Assembly (NCBI RefSeq): GCF_023016805.1
Contig: NZ_JALKCH010000002.1
Coordinates: 124,001-188,000 of the forward strand
Source of the DNA: Ancylobacter crimeensis
GTDB lineage: Bacteria > Pseudomonadota > Alphaproteobacteria > Rhizobiales > Xanthobacteraceae
Length of the DNA: 64,000 nucleotides
Direction of reading: 5' to 3'
The position numbers and the translations under genes were made by a program. Positions 7,639 through 16,206 of this stretch are shown here, one piece after another (within the stretch, counting starts at the first letter, position 1; every line of letters starts with the position of its first letter). The notes under the pieces were generated by a model, which saw only the letters and a program-made list of their open reading frames with translations, was not told where the DNA came from and made no database searches.

Positions 7639-9666
7639 ATGAGCCTCGATTCGGTTAACCCGCAGCGCCCCCTCTGGTGGTTGCGCCTTCTGCCGGACAG
7701 CATCACCTGGGCCGCCCTCGGCTTCGCTCTGCGCACCACGGCCGCATCGCTGGTCGCGCTCTACATTGCGTTCCGGCTGGATCTCGAAGACCCGAAATGG
7801 GCGGCGATGACCGTCTGGGTGGTCGCCCAGAACAGTCGCGGCATGAGTCTGGCGAAGAGCCGGTACCGGATCCTCGGCACGCTTGTCGGCGCAGTGGTGG
7901 CGGTGACGCTGATCGCCCTGTTCGCCCAGTCGCCGGGCCTGTTCATCCCGGCCATGGCCGGCTGGCTCGGCCTGTGCACGGCGGTCTCGACCGGGCTGCG
8001 CAATTTCCGCTCCTATGGCGCGGTGCTCGCCGGCTACACTGCCGCGATCATCGCCTTCGACGCGGTCGCTCGTCCACAGGACGTGTTCGACATCGCGGTG
8101 GCGCGGGTGATCTATATCGGCCTCGGCATCCTCACCGAGAGCGTCTTCACCACCGTTCTCGCCCCGGGCTCTCCGCTGGCCGAAGTTCAGGCGCGGCTCG
8201 ACGCCTATCTGCGCCGCACCGCGGAGATCTGCGCGCGGGCCGTGCAGGACGAGGTGAACACCGCCGCCTTCCAGCGCCTCTTTGCCAATGCGCTGGACCT
8301 CGATGTCGCCGCCGAATATGCCGCCGCGGCCTCGGCGACGGTGCGCCGGCGCTTCGGTCATCTGCGCGGGGCCAGCATCGCCGCCATGACGCAGCTCGCC
8401 GCGGCGCAGTCGCTCAGGATGCAGCGGGTGAGCCATGCGACCGACCATGCCGAGCCGCTGGCCGGGGAGACCGCCGACCTGCTCGCCGCCGCCTCGCGCA
8501 CCCTTGACGTCGCGCCGGCCGCCTTGTCGCTGCGCGGGCGGGTGGAGGAAGCGCTGGCGCTGGAAGCCGCGTGCGAACCGCATTCCCGGCAGAGGCTCTT
8601 CGTCCTCGACCGGCTGGCCGGGCTGCTGGGCGGGCTGCACGAGGGCATCGTCCGCTACCGGCTATTCGGCGACGAGAACGCGCCGGCCTCGCGGCTGAGC
8701 TTTTCCTTCCACGTCGATCATCTCGCCGCGCTCCATAATGGCATTCGCGCCTTTGTCGGCGTGGCGCTCGGCTCCCTGTTCTGGATCGTGACGGCATGGT
8801 CGTCGGGGCCGACCTTCGTGGTGATATTGAGCGTCATCTGCGCTCTCTATGCAACGCGGCCCGATCCGGTGGGCGGCGGCATGGGGTTTCTCAAGGGGGG
8901 CTGCGCGGCGGTCTGCGCCGCGGCGCTGTGCAATTTCGCGATCCTGCCGCACATGACGACCTTCGCCGAACTGGCGAGCGTCATCGCCGTTTTCATGGTC
9001 GGAACGGGACTTGCCATGCGCCATCCCGGCACCGCGGCGCCGGCCACCAGCTTCGCCTTCCTGTTCCTCGACCTGATCGGCCCGGACAACAGCAGCCGGC
9101 CCGATCCCGCCGCCTTCTTCAACGGCGCGGTGGCGCTGCTCATGGGCGTCGGCTTTGGCATCGTGGTGTTCATGGTGCTGTTTCCGGCCGATCCGGCGGC
9201 TCAGCGGGCGCGGCTGCGCGCGGCGGCGCGGCGCGACCTTGCCCGCATCGGCCGCAACCCCGCGCGCTTTACGACCGAGCATTGGCTGAGCCGCATGGCG
9301 GATCGCCTGCGCCTTCAGGCCGCCGCCGACCGCGGTCTGCCGGAAGAGGAGGTGGAGGCCAATCTGCGGGACATGATCGCCGCGCTGACCATCGGCCAGG
9401 CCGTCCTTGCCCTCGCCGGGCTGGCCCGGCAGGTGCCGACGCTTCGGGACGCCATGGACCCTGTGCTCCGGCGGCTCGGCGCCCGCGACGGGCCGGGCAT
9501 GGCGGAGGCGGCCCGGCGCGCAGCCGACCGGCTCGGCGCCGCCCTTATCGACCCTTCCCTGCACGATCCCGGCAGCATCGCGCGGCCGGCGTTGATCCGC
9601 GGCATCGTGCTGCTTCAGGACATGTCCGACGCCGTGTCGGCCCGCCCGCGCAGCCTCGCCCCCTGA
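7639..9666 (+). CDS. FUSC family membrane protein (AaeB/YccS-like putative efflux protein)
   Basis: Inner-membrane protein of 675 aa with the two-block layout of the fusaric-acid-resistance/aromatic acid exporter group: a first set of membrane helices (residues about 20-170, containing WAAMTVWVVAQ and YRILGTLVGAVV), a cytoplasmic helical region, a second membrane set (about 365-510, FVGVALGSLFWIVTAW) and a C-terminal cytoplasmic tail. The K-S-x-Y-R-x-L-G-T-x-x-G segment near residue 75 is characteristic of the family. Characterised relatives export p-hydroxybenzoate or fusaric acid, often with an AaeA-type membrane fusion protein; none is encoded next to it here. The substrate is unknown. It is convergent with the GlxA-type regulator, whose stop codon is adjacent. 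Confidence 0.87.
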   Translation: MSLDSVNPQRPLWWLRLLPDSITWAALGFALRTTAASLVALYIAFRLDLEDPKWAAMTVWVVAQNSRGMSLAKSRYRILGTLVGAVVAVTLIALFAQSPGLFIPAMAGWLGLCTAVSTGLRNFRSYGAVLAGYTAAIIAFDAVARPQDVFDIAVARVIYIGLGILTESVFTTVLAPGSPLAEVQARLDAYLRRTAEICARAVQDEVNTAAFQRLFANALDLDVAAEYAAAASATVRRRFGHLRGASIAAMTQLAAAQSLRMQRVSHATDHAEPLAGETADLLAAASRTLDVAPAALSLRGRVEEALALEAACEPHSRQRLFVLDRLAGLLGGLHEGIVRYRLFGDENAPASRLSFSFHVDHLAALHNGIRAFVGVALGSLFWIVTAWSSGPTFVVILSVICALYATRPDPVGGGMGFLKGGCAAVCAAALCNFAILPHMTTFAELASVIAVFMVGTGLAMRHPGTAAPATSFAFLFLDLIGPDNSSRPDPAAFFNGAVALLMGVGFGIVVFMVLFPADPAAQRARLRAAARRDLARIGRNPARFTTEHWLSRMADRLRLQAAADRGLPEEEVEANLRDMIAALTIGQAVLALAGLARQVPTLRDAMDPVLRRLGARDGPGMAEAARRAADRLGAALIDPSLHDPGSIARPALIRGIVLLQDMSDAVSARPRSLAP

Positions 9667-10632
9667 TCAGCGCCGGCCGCGCCGCGCCGCCGAGGGCGGG
9701 GTGCCGAACTGCCGGCGGAAGGCGCGCGACAGCGAGGCGATGGCGGAAAATCCGGTGCGCTCGGCGATGTCGGCAATGGGAAGATGGGTGTCCAGCACCA
9801 GCCGCCGCGCCGCATTGAGCCGCAGCGCGACGTAATAGGCGCCCGGCGACACCTCGACGATCTTGAGGAACAGCGTCTCCAGCGCCCGGGTCGATATCCC
9901 GACCCGGCGGGCGATGGCGGCGATGGTGAGCGGGCGGTCGATATGGGTTTCCATCATGCGGATCGCCTCCGCGATGCGCGGTTCATGCTGGCGGATGCGG
10001 CCCAGCGAGACGATGGGCTGCACGTCGGAGCCCGTGCGCACCTCCTCATAGATGTAGAGGCTGGCCACATCGAGCGCGGTGGAATAGCCGTTGCGGGCCC
10101 GGATCATCGACAGCATGCAGTCGAGCGCGGGGGTTGCCCCGCCGGTGGTGAAGATCGGTTCATCCACCACGAAGCGGTCCGGGTGCACGTCGGCCTGCGG
10201 GAAGCGGGCGGCGAAGTCCTCGAGGTCTTCCCAATGGGTGGTGGCGCGCCTTCCGTCGAGCAGGCCGGCAAAGCCCAGCAGCCATGAGCCGGATTCGATA
10301 CCCCCCGTCACCGCCGACCGCCGCGCGCCCGCCTTTATCGCCCGCAGGATCTTCGGCGTCGCATAGCTCGACGCTTCGAAGGCGGCGATGACGATGAGCA
10401 CGTCCTGCCGGGCGGAAGGATCGAAGGTGCCGTCCACCGGGATCGGCAGGCCGCAGCTCGCCATCGGCATGCCCCCGTCCATCGACACCAGCTTCCAGCG
10501 ATAGGCCGGGCGGCCGAGAATGCGGTTGGCGCCGCGCAGGGGGTCGAGCGTGGCGGCCAGCGAGAGCAGCGACAACCCTGGAAAGAGCAGCAGCGTGACG
10601 TCGAGCGGCGCGTCGGAATGGGCGAAGATCAT
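9667..10632 (-). CDS. GlxA/AraC-type regulator with DJ-1/PfpI-like domain (CdhR-like)
   Basis: Transcription factor of 321 aa: an N-terminal DJ-1/PfpI glutamine-amidotransferase-like sensor domain (LLLFPGLSLLSLAATLDPLRGANR; no catalytic Cys is evident in the nucleophile-elbow stretch GGIESGSWLLG) and a C-terminal AraC domain with two helix-turn-helix units (LTIAAIARRVGIS and LPIADIAERTGFS). ATG 10632 is chosen because the DJ-1 fold starts directly after it and GAGG lies nine bases upstream; an in-frame extension to 10731 looks non-coding. It is divergent from the carnitine cleavage and dehydrogenase genes. In Pseudomonas the same regulator type, CdhR, controls carnitine dehydrogenase genes, so it very probably activates 10780-13259. 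Confidence 0.88.
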   Translation of the reverse strand: MIFAHSDAPLDVTLLLFPGLSLLSLAATLDPLRGANRILGRPAYRWKLVSMDGGMPMASCGLPIPVDGTFDPSARQDVLIVIAAFEASSYATPKILRAIKAGARRSAVTGGIESGSWLLGFAGLLDGRRATTHWEDLEDFAARFPQADVHPDRFVVDEPIFTTGGATPALDCMLSMIRARNGYSTALDVASLYIYEEVRTGSDVQPIVSLGRIRQHEPRIAEAIRMMETHIDRPLTIAAIARRVGISTRALETLFLKIVEVSPGAYYVALRLNAARRLVLDTHLPIADIAERTGFSAIASLSRAFRRQFGTPPSAARRGRR

Positions 10633-10689
10633 CGCGGCGGGCCTCGTCTGCGGGTCGTTTCCGCGCGTCGGAAAGGGTTGTGAAGGGTG

Positions 10690-10731
10690 CTTCGTGAAAT
10701 GAAAAAGCAGCTTCGTAAAAAGTGACGTCAC
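10690..10731. promoter_or_regulatory. Candidate CdhR-type operator: direct repeat plus palindrome
   Basis: CTTCGT occurs at 10690-10695 and 10711-10716, spaced 21 bases start to start (two helical turns), each followed by an A-rich stretch. It is followed by the perfect palindrome GTGACGTCAC (10722-10731). This lies between the divergent regulator and the carnitine genes; direct repeats two turns apart suit an AraC-type dimer. Confidence 0.45.
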
Positions 10732-10779
10732 GCTTCCGCTTTGCCGTCAAGCTCTCCTCATCCACCTGGGAGAGCCTCC

Positions 10780-11682
10780 ATGCCTTTGTCGATGAACCGG
10801 GACGTCTTCATCACCTGCGCCGTCACGGGGGCGGGGGACACCACGGGACGCTCGCCGCATGTGCCGATCACGCCGCAGCAGATCGCGGAATCAGCGATCG
10901 ATGCCGCGAAGGCCGGCGCCGCCGTGGTGCACTGCCATGTGCGCGATCCGAAGACCGGCGCCGCCTCGCGCCGTCGCGACCTGTTCCGCGAAGTGACGGA
11001 CCGCATCCGCTCGGCCGAAGTCGACGTGGTGCTGAACCTCACCGCCGGCATGGGCGGCGACCTCGTCTTCGGTTCGGTCGAGGCACCGTTCCCGGTGAAT
11101 CCGGCCGGCACCGACATGGCGGGCGCCACCGAGCGCGTCGCCCATGTGGCCGAGTGCCTGCCGGAGATCTGCACGCTCGATTGCGGCACGATGAACTTCA
11201 ATCTCGGCGATTACGTCATGACCAACACGCCCTCCATGCTACGCGAGATGGCGCGGCAGATGACGGCGCTCGGCGTGCGCCCGGAGATCGAGGCCTTCGA
11301 CACCGGGCACCTCTGGTTCGCCAAGCAGCTCGCCGAGGAGGGGCTGATCGAGGACCCGGTGCTGATCCAGCTGTGCATGGGCATTCCGTGGGGCGCGCCG
11401 GACGACCTCAACACCTTCATGGCGATGGTCAACAACGTGCCGGCGAGCTGGACCTTCTCCGCCTTCTCCATCGGCCGCAACGCGATGGCCTATCCCGCGG
11501 CGGCGGTGCTGGCGGGCGGCAATGTCCGCGTCGGACTGGAGGATAACCTCTATGCCGGCAAGGGCCAGCTCGCGACCAACGCCCAGCTCGTCGAGAAGGC
11601 CGCGACCGTGGTGACGAACATGGGTGCGCGCATCATCGGCCCGGCCGAGGTCCGCGAGAAGCTGAAGCTGGTGAAGCGTTGA
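10780..11682 (+). CDS. BKACE family 3-keto-acid cleavage enzyme (dehydrocarnitine cleavage, CdhC-like)
   Basis: Beta-keto acid cleavage enzyme (DUF849, 300 aa, TIM barrel). In carnitine degradation the family member condenses 3-dehydrocarnitine with acetyl-CoA to give betainyl-CoA and acetoacetate. The metal-binding H-x-H is present (VVHCHVRDP, H51 and H53), and the late-barrel Glu lies in VGLEDNLY (E254). Other family landmarks are LNLTAGMGG and MNFNLGDYV. ATG 10780 is chosen for its GGGAGAG site; TTG 10741 upstream is unlikely. Twelve bases separate its stop from the next ATG, so it forms an operon with the carnitine dehydrogenase fusion. Substrate assignment rests on this pairing, since BKACE enzymes accept many beta-keto acids. 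Confidence 0.9.
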   Translation: MPLSMNRDVFITCAVTGAGDTTGRSPHVPITPQQIAESAIDAAKAGAAVVHCHVRDPKTGAASRRRDLFREVTDRIRSAEVDVVLNLTAGMGGDLVFGSVEAPFPVNPAGTDMAGATERVAHVAECLPEICTLDCGTMNFNLGDYVMTNTPSMLREMARQMTALGVRPEIEAFDTGHLWFAKQLAEEGLIEDPVLIQLCMGIPWGAPDDLNTFMAMVNNVPASWTFSAFSIGRNAMAYPAAAVLAGGNVRVGLEDNLYAGKGQLATNAQLVEKAATVVTNMGARIIGPAEVREKLKLVKR

Positions 11683-11693
11683 GGAGCGGGGCC

Positions 11694-13259
11694 ATGAACG
11701 GAACAACGAACGGGACATCCGACGCCATGACCCACACGACCGCTTCGACCACGGCCTTCGCCCCGATCACGCGGGCCGCCTGCATCGGCGGCGGCGTCAT
11801 CGGCGGCGGCTGGATCGCACGCTTCCTGCTCGCCGGCATCGATGTGAAGGTCTTCGATCCGCACCCGGATGCCCAGCGCATCGTCGGCGAGGTGCTGGCC
11901 AATGCGGAGCGTGCCTATGGCCTGCTCACCAGCGTGCCGCTGCCCCCGCGCGGCCGGCTCACCTTCTGCGCGACGCTGGAAGAAGCGGTGCGGGATGCCG
12001 AGTGGGTGCAGGAGAGCGTGCCGGAGCGCCTCGATCTCAAGCAGCGCGTGCTCGGGGAGATCGACGCGACCTGTCCGGCGCAGGCCCTGATCGGTTCCTC
12101 CACCTCGGGCCTGCTGCCCTCCGAGCTGCAGACGACGCTCACTCACCCGGAGCGCCTCTTCGTCGCCCATCCCTACAACCCGGTCTATCTGCTCCCGCTG
12201 GTCGAGATCGTCGGCGGCAGGGCGACCGCGCCGGCCACCATTGCGCGGGCCAAGGCGGTGCTCGATGCGATCGGCATGAAAGGGGTCGTGATCGCTCGCG
12301 AGATCGAGGCCTTTGTCGGCGACCGGCTGCTGGAGGCGCTGTGGCGCGAGGCGCTGTGGCTCATCAAGGACGACATTTGCGACGTCGAGACGCTCGATGA
12401 CGTGATCCGCTATTCCTTCGGCCTGCGCTGGGCGCAGATGGGCCTGTTCCAGACCTATCGCATCGCCGGCGGCGAGGCCGGGATGCGCCATTTCCTCGCC
12501 CAGTTCGGGCCCTGCCTGCAATGGCCGTGGACGAAGCTGACCGATGTGGTCGACCTCGACGACGCCCTGGTCGAGAAGATTGGCGCCCAGTCCGATGAAC
12601 AGGCGGCGGGCCTCTCCATCCGCGAGCTGGAGCGCATCCGCGACGAGAATCTCGTCGGCATCCTGCAGGCGCTCAAGACCGGGCATGGCGACAGGGGCTG
12701 GGGTGCAGGCAAGCTGCTCGGCGACTTCGAGGCGCGCCTTGCCGCGCAGGTCGCGCCGGCGCCGGCGCTCGACATCACCGCGCCGCTGGAGTTGGTGGAA
12801 ACGAGGGTTTCACCGGCCTGGGTCGACTATAACGGGCACATGACGGAGCACCGCTATCTGCAGGTGTTCGGCGACACCACCGACGCGCTGCTGCGCCTCA
12901 TCGGGGTGGACATCGCTTATGTCCAGGCCGGCCATAGCTACTATACGGTCGAGACGCATCTGCGGCATCTCGACGAAGGCAAGCTTGGCGAGGAACTGCG
13001 CTCCACCTGCCAGATCATCGCCGTGGACGACAAGCGTCTGCATGTCTTCTACCGGTTGTTCGCCGGCCCGGAGCGCCGCGAGATCGCGACCGCGGAACAG
13101 ATGATGCTTCATGTCGACACCAAGGCCGGGCGGGCGAGTCCGTCACCCGAGCCGGTCATGGCACGCCTGCGGCCGATCGCGCTGGCACACGCCCGGCTCG
13201 AGCCGCCGGCGGGAGCGGGAGGCATCCCGGCCCGACGCAAGGAAACCGCCGCGGCGTGA
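11694..13259 (+). CDS. L-carnitine dehydrogenase fused to betainyl-CoA thioesterase
   Basis: Bifunctional protein of 521 aa. Residues about 27-350 are a 3-hydroxyacyl-CoA-dehydrogenase-fold carnitine dehydrogenase: NAD site GGGVIGGGW (32-40), S-T-S-G-L near 136-140, and the catalytic His-Glu pair in HPYNPVYLLPLVEIV (H159, E171). Residues about 364-480 are a hotdog thioesterase (TRVSPAWVDYNGHM, D378). The first part oxidises L-carnitine to 3-dehydrocarnitine; after the BKACE step the second should hydrolyse betainyl-CoA to glycine betaine. Rhizobial carnitine dehydrogenases with this fusion are known, whereas Pseudomonas has separate genes. ATG 11694 has GAGGAG seven bases upstream. The N-terminus has a Thr-rich extension of about 25 residues before the Rossmann fold. 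Confidence 0.93.
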   Translation: MNGTTNGTSDAMTHTTASTTAFAPITRAACIGGGVIGGGWIARFLLAGIDVKVFDPHPDAQRIVGEVLANAERAYGLLTSVPLPPRGRLTFCATLEEAVRDAEWVQESVPERLDLKQRVLGEIDATCPAQALIGSSTSGLLPSELQTTLTHPERLFVAHPYNPVYLLPLVEIVGGRATAPATIARAKAVLDAIGMKGVVIAREIEAFVGDRLLEALWREALWLIKDDICDVETLDDVIRYSFGLRWAQMGLFQTYRIAGGEAGMRHFLAQFGPCLQWPWTKLTDVVDLDDALVEKIGAQSDEQAAGLSIRELERIRDENLVGILQALKTGHGDRGWGAGKLLGDFEARLAAQVAPAPALDITAPLELVETRVSPAWVDYNGHMTEHRYLQVFGDTTDALLRLIGVDIAYVQAGHSYYTVETHLRHLDEGKLGEELRSTCQIIAVDDKRLHVFYRLFAGPERREIATAEQMMLHVDTKAGRASPSPEPVMARLRPIALAHARLEPPAGAGGIPARRKETAAA

Positions 13260-13275
13260 GGGCCGCGAGGGCGCT

Positions 13276-14727
13276 TTATCCATCGAGGGCGTTCCGCAGC
13301 ACGCGGAACGCCGCATCGTTCATCTGCGCCACGTTGAAGCGCATCAGGCCAGTGGCCGACTGCGCCAGGCTGAACACATTGCCGGGCGCCAGCACCACGC
13401 CCTCCCGCAAGGCGGCCCGCGCCACGTCGGCGGCGTCCCGCTGCCCCGGCAGGCGACACCACAGATAGAAGCCGCCGCGCGGCACCGTCCATGGCACGAT
13501 GCCGAGCGTTCCAAGCCTTGCGGCGACGTCCTGCCGCTGACGGGCCAGCCGCGTGCGCAATTCGGCGAGGTGCCGGCGATAGCAACCATCGGCGAGCGTG
13601 GTGGCAACGATCTCCGCGGCCATCGGACCCGGTCCGCCGAACTGGGTCGCCACCTGCAGGTCGATCAGGCGCTCGACGATGTCGGGTCGCGCCACGACAT
13701 AGCCGCAGCGGATCGAGGCCGAGAGCGTCTTCGAAAAGCTGCCGATACGGATCACCCGCGCCAGCCCGTCCAGCGCGGCGAGGCGCGGGGTAGGATCCGG
13801 CTCGAAATCGGCGAAGATTTCATCCTCCACGATGGTCAGGTGATGCGCGGCCGCCAGAGATAGCAGGCGGTGCGCGACGGCGGGCGCGAGCGTCGCGCCG
13901 GTCGGGTTGTGGAGCGCGGTATTGGTCAGATAGAGCCGTGGCCGGTGGCGGGCGAGCGCCTCGGCAAAGGCGTCGAGGTCCGGTCCGGTCGGGCTGTAGG
14001 GCACGCTGACGAGCTGCATCCGGTGGGTGCGCAGCGTCGCGAGGAAGTTGAAGTAGCAGGGATCGTCGACCAGCACCGTGTCGCCCGGCTCAAGCAGCAG
14101 CCGGCAGACCAGGTCGACCGCCTGCGTGCCCGAGGAGGTGAGCAGCACCTGCTCGGCGCCGATCTCGATCCCATCCGCCACGCTGCGCCGGGCGATGAGG
14201 GCGCGCAACGCCGGCGACCCCCGCGTTGCGCCGTAGTCGGCCAGCACACCGGGCTCGGCCCGCGCCAGCGTGCGCAGGGCGCGGCGGATCACCGGCGCCG
14301 GCATCCAGTCCGGCGGCAGCCAGCCGCAGCCGGGCCGAAGCGTGCCGGGCGCGGCGTCGAGCGACTGGCGCGATACCCAGAAGGGGTCGATGGCGCGGTC
14401 GCGCGGCGGGGCCGGCTCGGCATGCAGCGCCGCCGGGGCGAAGCCGGCGACATAGAAGCCGGAGCCGGGGCGGGCGCGCACCAGCCCTTCCGCCACCAGC
14501 CGGTCATAGGCCTCCACCACCGTGGAGGGCGACACCTGCATCTGCCGCGCGAGCGCGCGGATCGAAGGCAGCTTCTCGCCCGCCGCGAGGCCGCGGCTCG
14601 CAACCCGCCGGCGGATGACCGCCATCACGGCCTCGGTGCGGGTTGCCGCGGGCGGCGCGGATGCGTGTTCACCTTCGCCCGGCATTGGCGGCGCCGGGAA
14701 GGCATCGTCGCTCGCGCGTTCCGTCAT
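13276..14727 (-). CDS. MocR/PdxR-type PLP-dependent GntR family regulator
   Basis: Regulator of 483 aa joining an N-terminal winged helix of the GntR type (LPSIRALARQMQVSPSTVVEAYDRL, about residues 55-80) to a fold-type I aminotransferase-like domain. The PLP region includes LLTSSGTQAVDLVCRLLL, HNPTGATL, EDEIFADF and the Schiff-base Lys in GSFSKTLSASIRCGY. ATG 14727 is chosen; an in-frame ATG at 14778 would add 17 residues and overlap the putative operator. It is divergent from an EamA-family transporter, which it probably regulates, as is common for MocR proteins. The effector (PLP-linked amino acid or vitamin B6) is unknown. Confidence 0.9.
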   Translation of the reverse strand: MTERASDDAFPAPPMPGEGEHASAPPAATRTEAVMAVIRRRVASRGLAAGEKLPSIRALARQMQVSPSTVVEAYDRLVAEGLVRARPGSGFYVAGFAPAALHAEPAPPRDRAIDPFWVSRQSLDAAPGTLRPGCGWLPPDWMPAPVIRRALRTLARAEPGVLADYGATRGSPALRALIARRSVADGIEIGAEQVLLTSSGTQAVDLVCRLLLEPGDTVLVDDPCYFNFLATLRTHRMQLVSVPYSPTGPDLDAFAEALARHRPRLYLTNTALHNPTGATLAPAVAHRLLSLAAAHHLTIVEDEIFADFEPDPTPRLAALDGLARVIRIGSFSKTLSASIRCGYVVARPDIVERLIDLQVATQFGGPGPMAAEIVATTLADGCYRRHLAELRTRLARQRQDVAARLGTLGIVPWTVPRGGFYLWCRLPGQRDAADVARAALREGVVLAPGNVFSLAQSATGLMRFNVAQMNDAAFRVLRNALDG

Positions 14728-14767
14728 GGCTGCGCCCCGTTCTCCGGCGTTGATGTTTTTCGAAACT

Positions 14768-14809
14768 GTATGGGTCATCAGGCCCATACTGTTTGGCCCA
14801 ACCGTATGG
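14768..14809. promoter_or_regulatory. Candidate MocR operator (three half-sites)
   Basis: GTATGGG (14768-14774) and CCCATAC (14783-14789) form a perfect inverted repeat; a third half-site CGTATGG (14803-14809) repeats the first in direct orientation about 35 bases away. Mixed inverted and direct half-sites are typical of MocR operators, and these lie in the gap between the divergent regulator and transporter genes. Confidence 0.55.
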
Positions 14810-14871
14810 AAGCGTTTCTGTCGCTTGCGCGCAAGCCGCGCTATCGCGGGTGCTGCGTCAGGAGGAATGTC

Positions 14872-15732
14872 ATGCGCGAGGGAATGGATGGCTGGGGCAG
14901 CGGGCTGCTCGGCGTGGTGATCTTCAGCGGCTCGCTGCCGGCGACACGGCTCGCGGTGGGCGGCTTCTCGCCCCTCTTCCTCACCTCGGCCCGTGCCGTC
15001 ATCGCCGGGCTGATCGGCGCGGCGCTGCTTGTCCTGCTGCGCCAGCGCCGGCCGGCGACCTCGGACCTGCCCTCGCTCGTCATCGTCGCCTTCGGCGTGG
15101 TGATCGGCTTCCCGCTGCTCACCGCCTTTGCCCTCCAGCACATCACGGCGGCCCATTCGGTGGTGTTCATCGGCCTGCTGCCGCTGGCGACAGCGCTGTT
15201 CGGCGTGCTGCGCGGCGGGGAACGGCCGAAGCCGGCCTTCTGGCTGTTCTCGCTGGTGGGAGCGGGCGCGGTGGCCGGCTTCGCGCTGGCGAACAGCGCG
15301 GGCGCCTCGCTCTCCGGCGACCTGCCGATGCTCGCGGCGATCCTGGTGTGCGGGCTCGGCTATGCGGAAGGAGCGAAGCTCTCGCGCCGGCTCGGCGGCT
15401 GGCAGGTCATTTCCTGGGCACTGGTGGTGGCTCTGCCGGTCATGGCGGTGCTGGCGCTGGCGACTCACCCCGCAGGATGGACCGGCATCGGCATGCCGGC
15501 GTGGCTGGGCCTCGGCTATGTCTCGGTGTTCTCCATGCTGGTCGGCTTCGTGTTCTGGTATCGCGGCCTTGCCCGCGGGGGCATCGCCGGCGTGGGGCAG
15601 CTCCAGCTGCTGCAGCCGTTCTTCGGCCTCGCCCTGGCGGCGCTGCTTCTCGGCGAGCCGATTGCCTGGCCGATGGTCGCGGTGACCGGGCTCGTGGTGG
15701 TCTGCGTCGCGGGCGCCCGCCGCTTCGCCTGA
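14872..15732 (+). CDS. EamA/DMT family transporter
   Basis: Inner-membrane protein of 286 aa with ten predicted helices in two EamA repeats, the drug/metabolite transporter layout. The first repeat runs from ATRLAVGGFSPLFLTSARAVIAG to PLATALFGVL; the second ends with LQLLQPFFGLALAALLLGEP. ATG 14872 has a GGAGGAAT ribosome-binding site; the frame is open far upstream but that part is antisense to the MocR gene. Substrates of this family are mostly amino acids or metabolites and cannot be named here. The divergent MocR regulator suggests a role in export or import of an amine or amino acid related to PLP chemistry. Confidence 0.88.
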   Translation: MREGMDGWGSGLLGVVIFSGSLPATRLAVGGFSPLFLTSARAVIAGLIGAALLVLLRQRRPATSDLPSLVIVAFGVVIGFPLLTAFALQHITAAHSVVFIGLLPLATALFGVLRGGERPKPAFWLFSLVGAGAVAGFALANSAGASLSGDLPMLAAILVCGLGYAEGAKLSRRLGGWQVISWALVVALPVMAVLALATHPAGWTGIGMPAWLGLGYVSVFSMLVGFVFWYRGLARGGIAGVGQLQLLQPFFGLALAALLLGEPIAWPMVAVTGLVVVCVAGARRFA

Positions 15733-15801
15733 AGGGCCCGTGGTCTCGCTTGTGTCGCGGCAGCGGGGCATGCTGCCGCAGGCCTTGCCGCGCCCTTGCG
15801 C

Positions 15802-15839
15802 ATATACCCCCGGCAGTATATCAGGTACTCCCATGAGTA
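15802..15839. promoter_or_regulatory. Candidate FrmR operator (tandem inverted repeats)
   Basis: ATATAC (15802-15807) and GTATAT (15816-15821) flank a C-rich core, and TACT-CCCATG-AGTA (15826-15839) follows directly. The TACT-N6-AGTA shape and the run of five C resemble sites bound by RcnR/FrmR/CsoR proteins. The element ends 27 bases before the GTG of frmR, placing it at the promoter for autoregulation. Confidence 0.6.
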
Positions 15840-15866
15840 TAGGATCGCCGCTGCCCGGAGGGTTCC

Positions 15867-16172
15867 GTGCCGCATTCCCCGGATGACAAGAAGCGCGCTC
15901 TGGCGCGCCTTCGCCGCATCAAGGGCCAGGCCGAGGGCCTCGAGCGCGCGATCGAGGCGGGGGCGGCCTGCTCGGTTCTGCTACAGCAGATCGCGGCCCT
16001 GCGCGGTGCCGCTGGCGGCCTCATGGCCGAGGTGCTGGAGAGCCATCTGCGCGACACCTTCGGTCCGCCGCCCGTCAGCGACAGCGCCGCCACCGCCACA
16101 CCCGCCTTCACCGTGCCGCCCGCCGAAGAGATGGACGAACTCGTCAGGATCCTGCGCACCTATCTGAAATAG
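15867..16172 (+). CDS. frmR: Formaldehyde-responsive repressor FrmR (CsoR/RcnR family)
   Basis: All-helical DUF156 repressor of 101 aa. The conserved N-terminal P-H (P2, H3), C35 (GAACSVLL) and H60 (LESHLRD) are present; position 64 is Thr rather than the His of nickel-sensing RcnR, which fits a formaldehyde sensor better than a metal sensor. In FrmR proteins formaldehyde cross-links P2 and C35 and releases DNA. The GTG start has a GGAGGG site. Directly downstream are the glutathione-dependent formaldehyde dehydrogenase and formylglutathione hydrolase genes, which supports the FrmR assignment. A loop with [15 protein letters not shown] makes the C-terminal part slightly longer than in the enterobacterial protein. 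Confidence 0.9.
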   Translation: MPHSPDDKKRALARLRRIKGQAEGLERAIEAGAACSVLLQQIAALRGAAGGLMAEVLESHLRDTFGPPPVSDSAATATPAFTVPPAEEMDELVRILRTYLK

Positions 16173-16206
16173 CCGCCGATCCTGCCCCTTTCTGGAGAGA
16201 ACCGAC

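Noticed and set aside
13870-14871. N-terminal extension of the EamA transporter across the MocR gene
   Set aside because: The extension is antisense to the MocR regulator; ATG 14872 with GGAGGAAT is the clear start.
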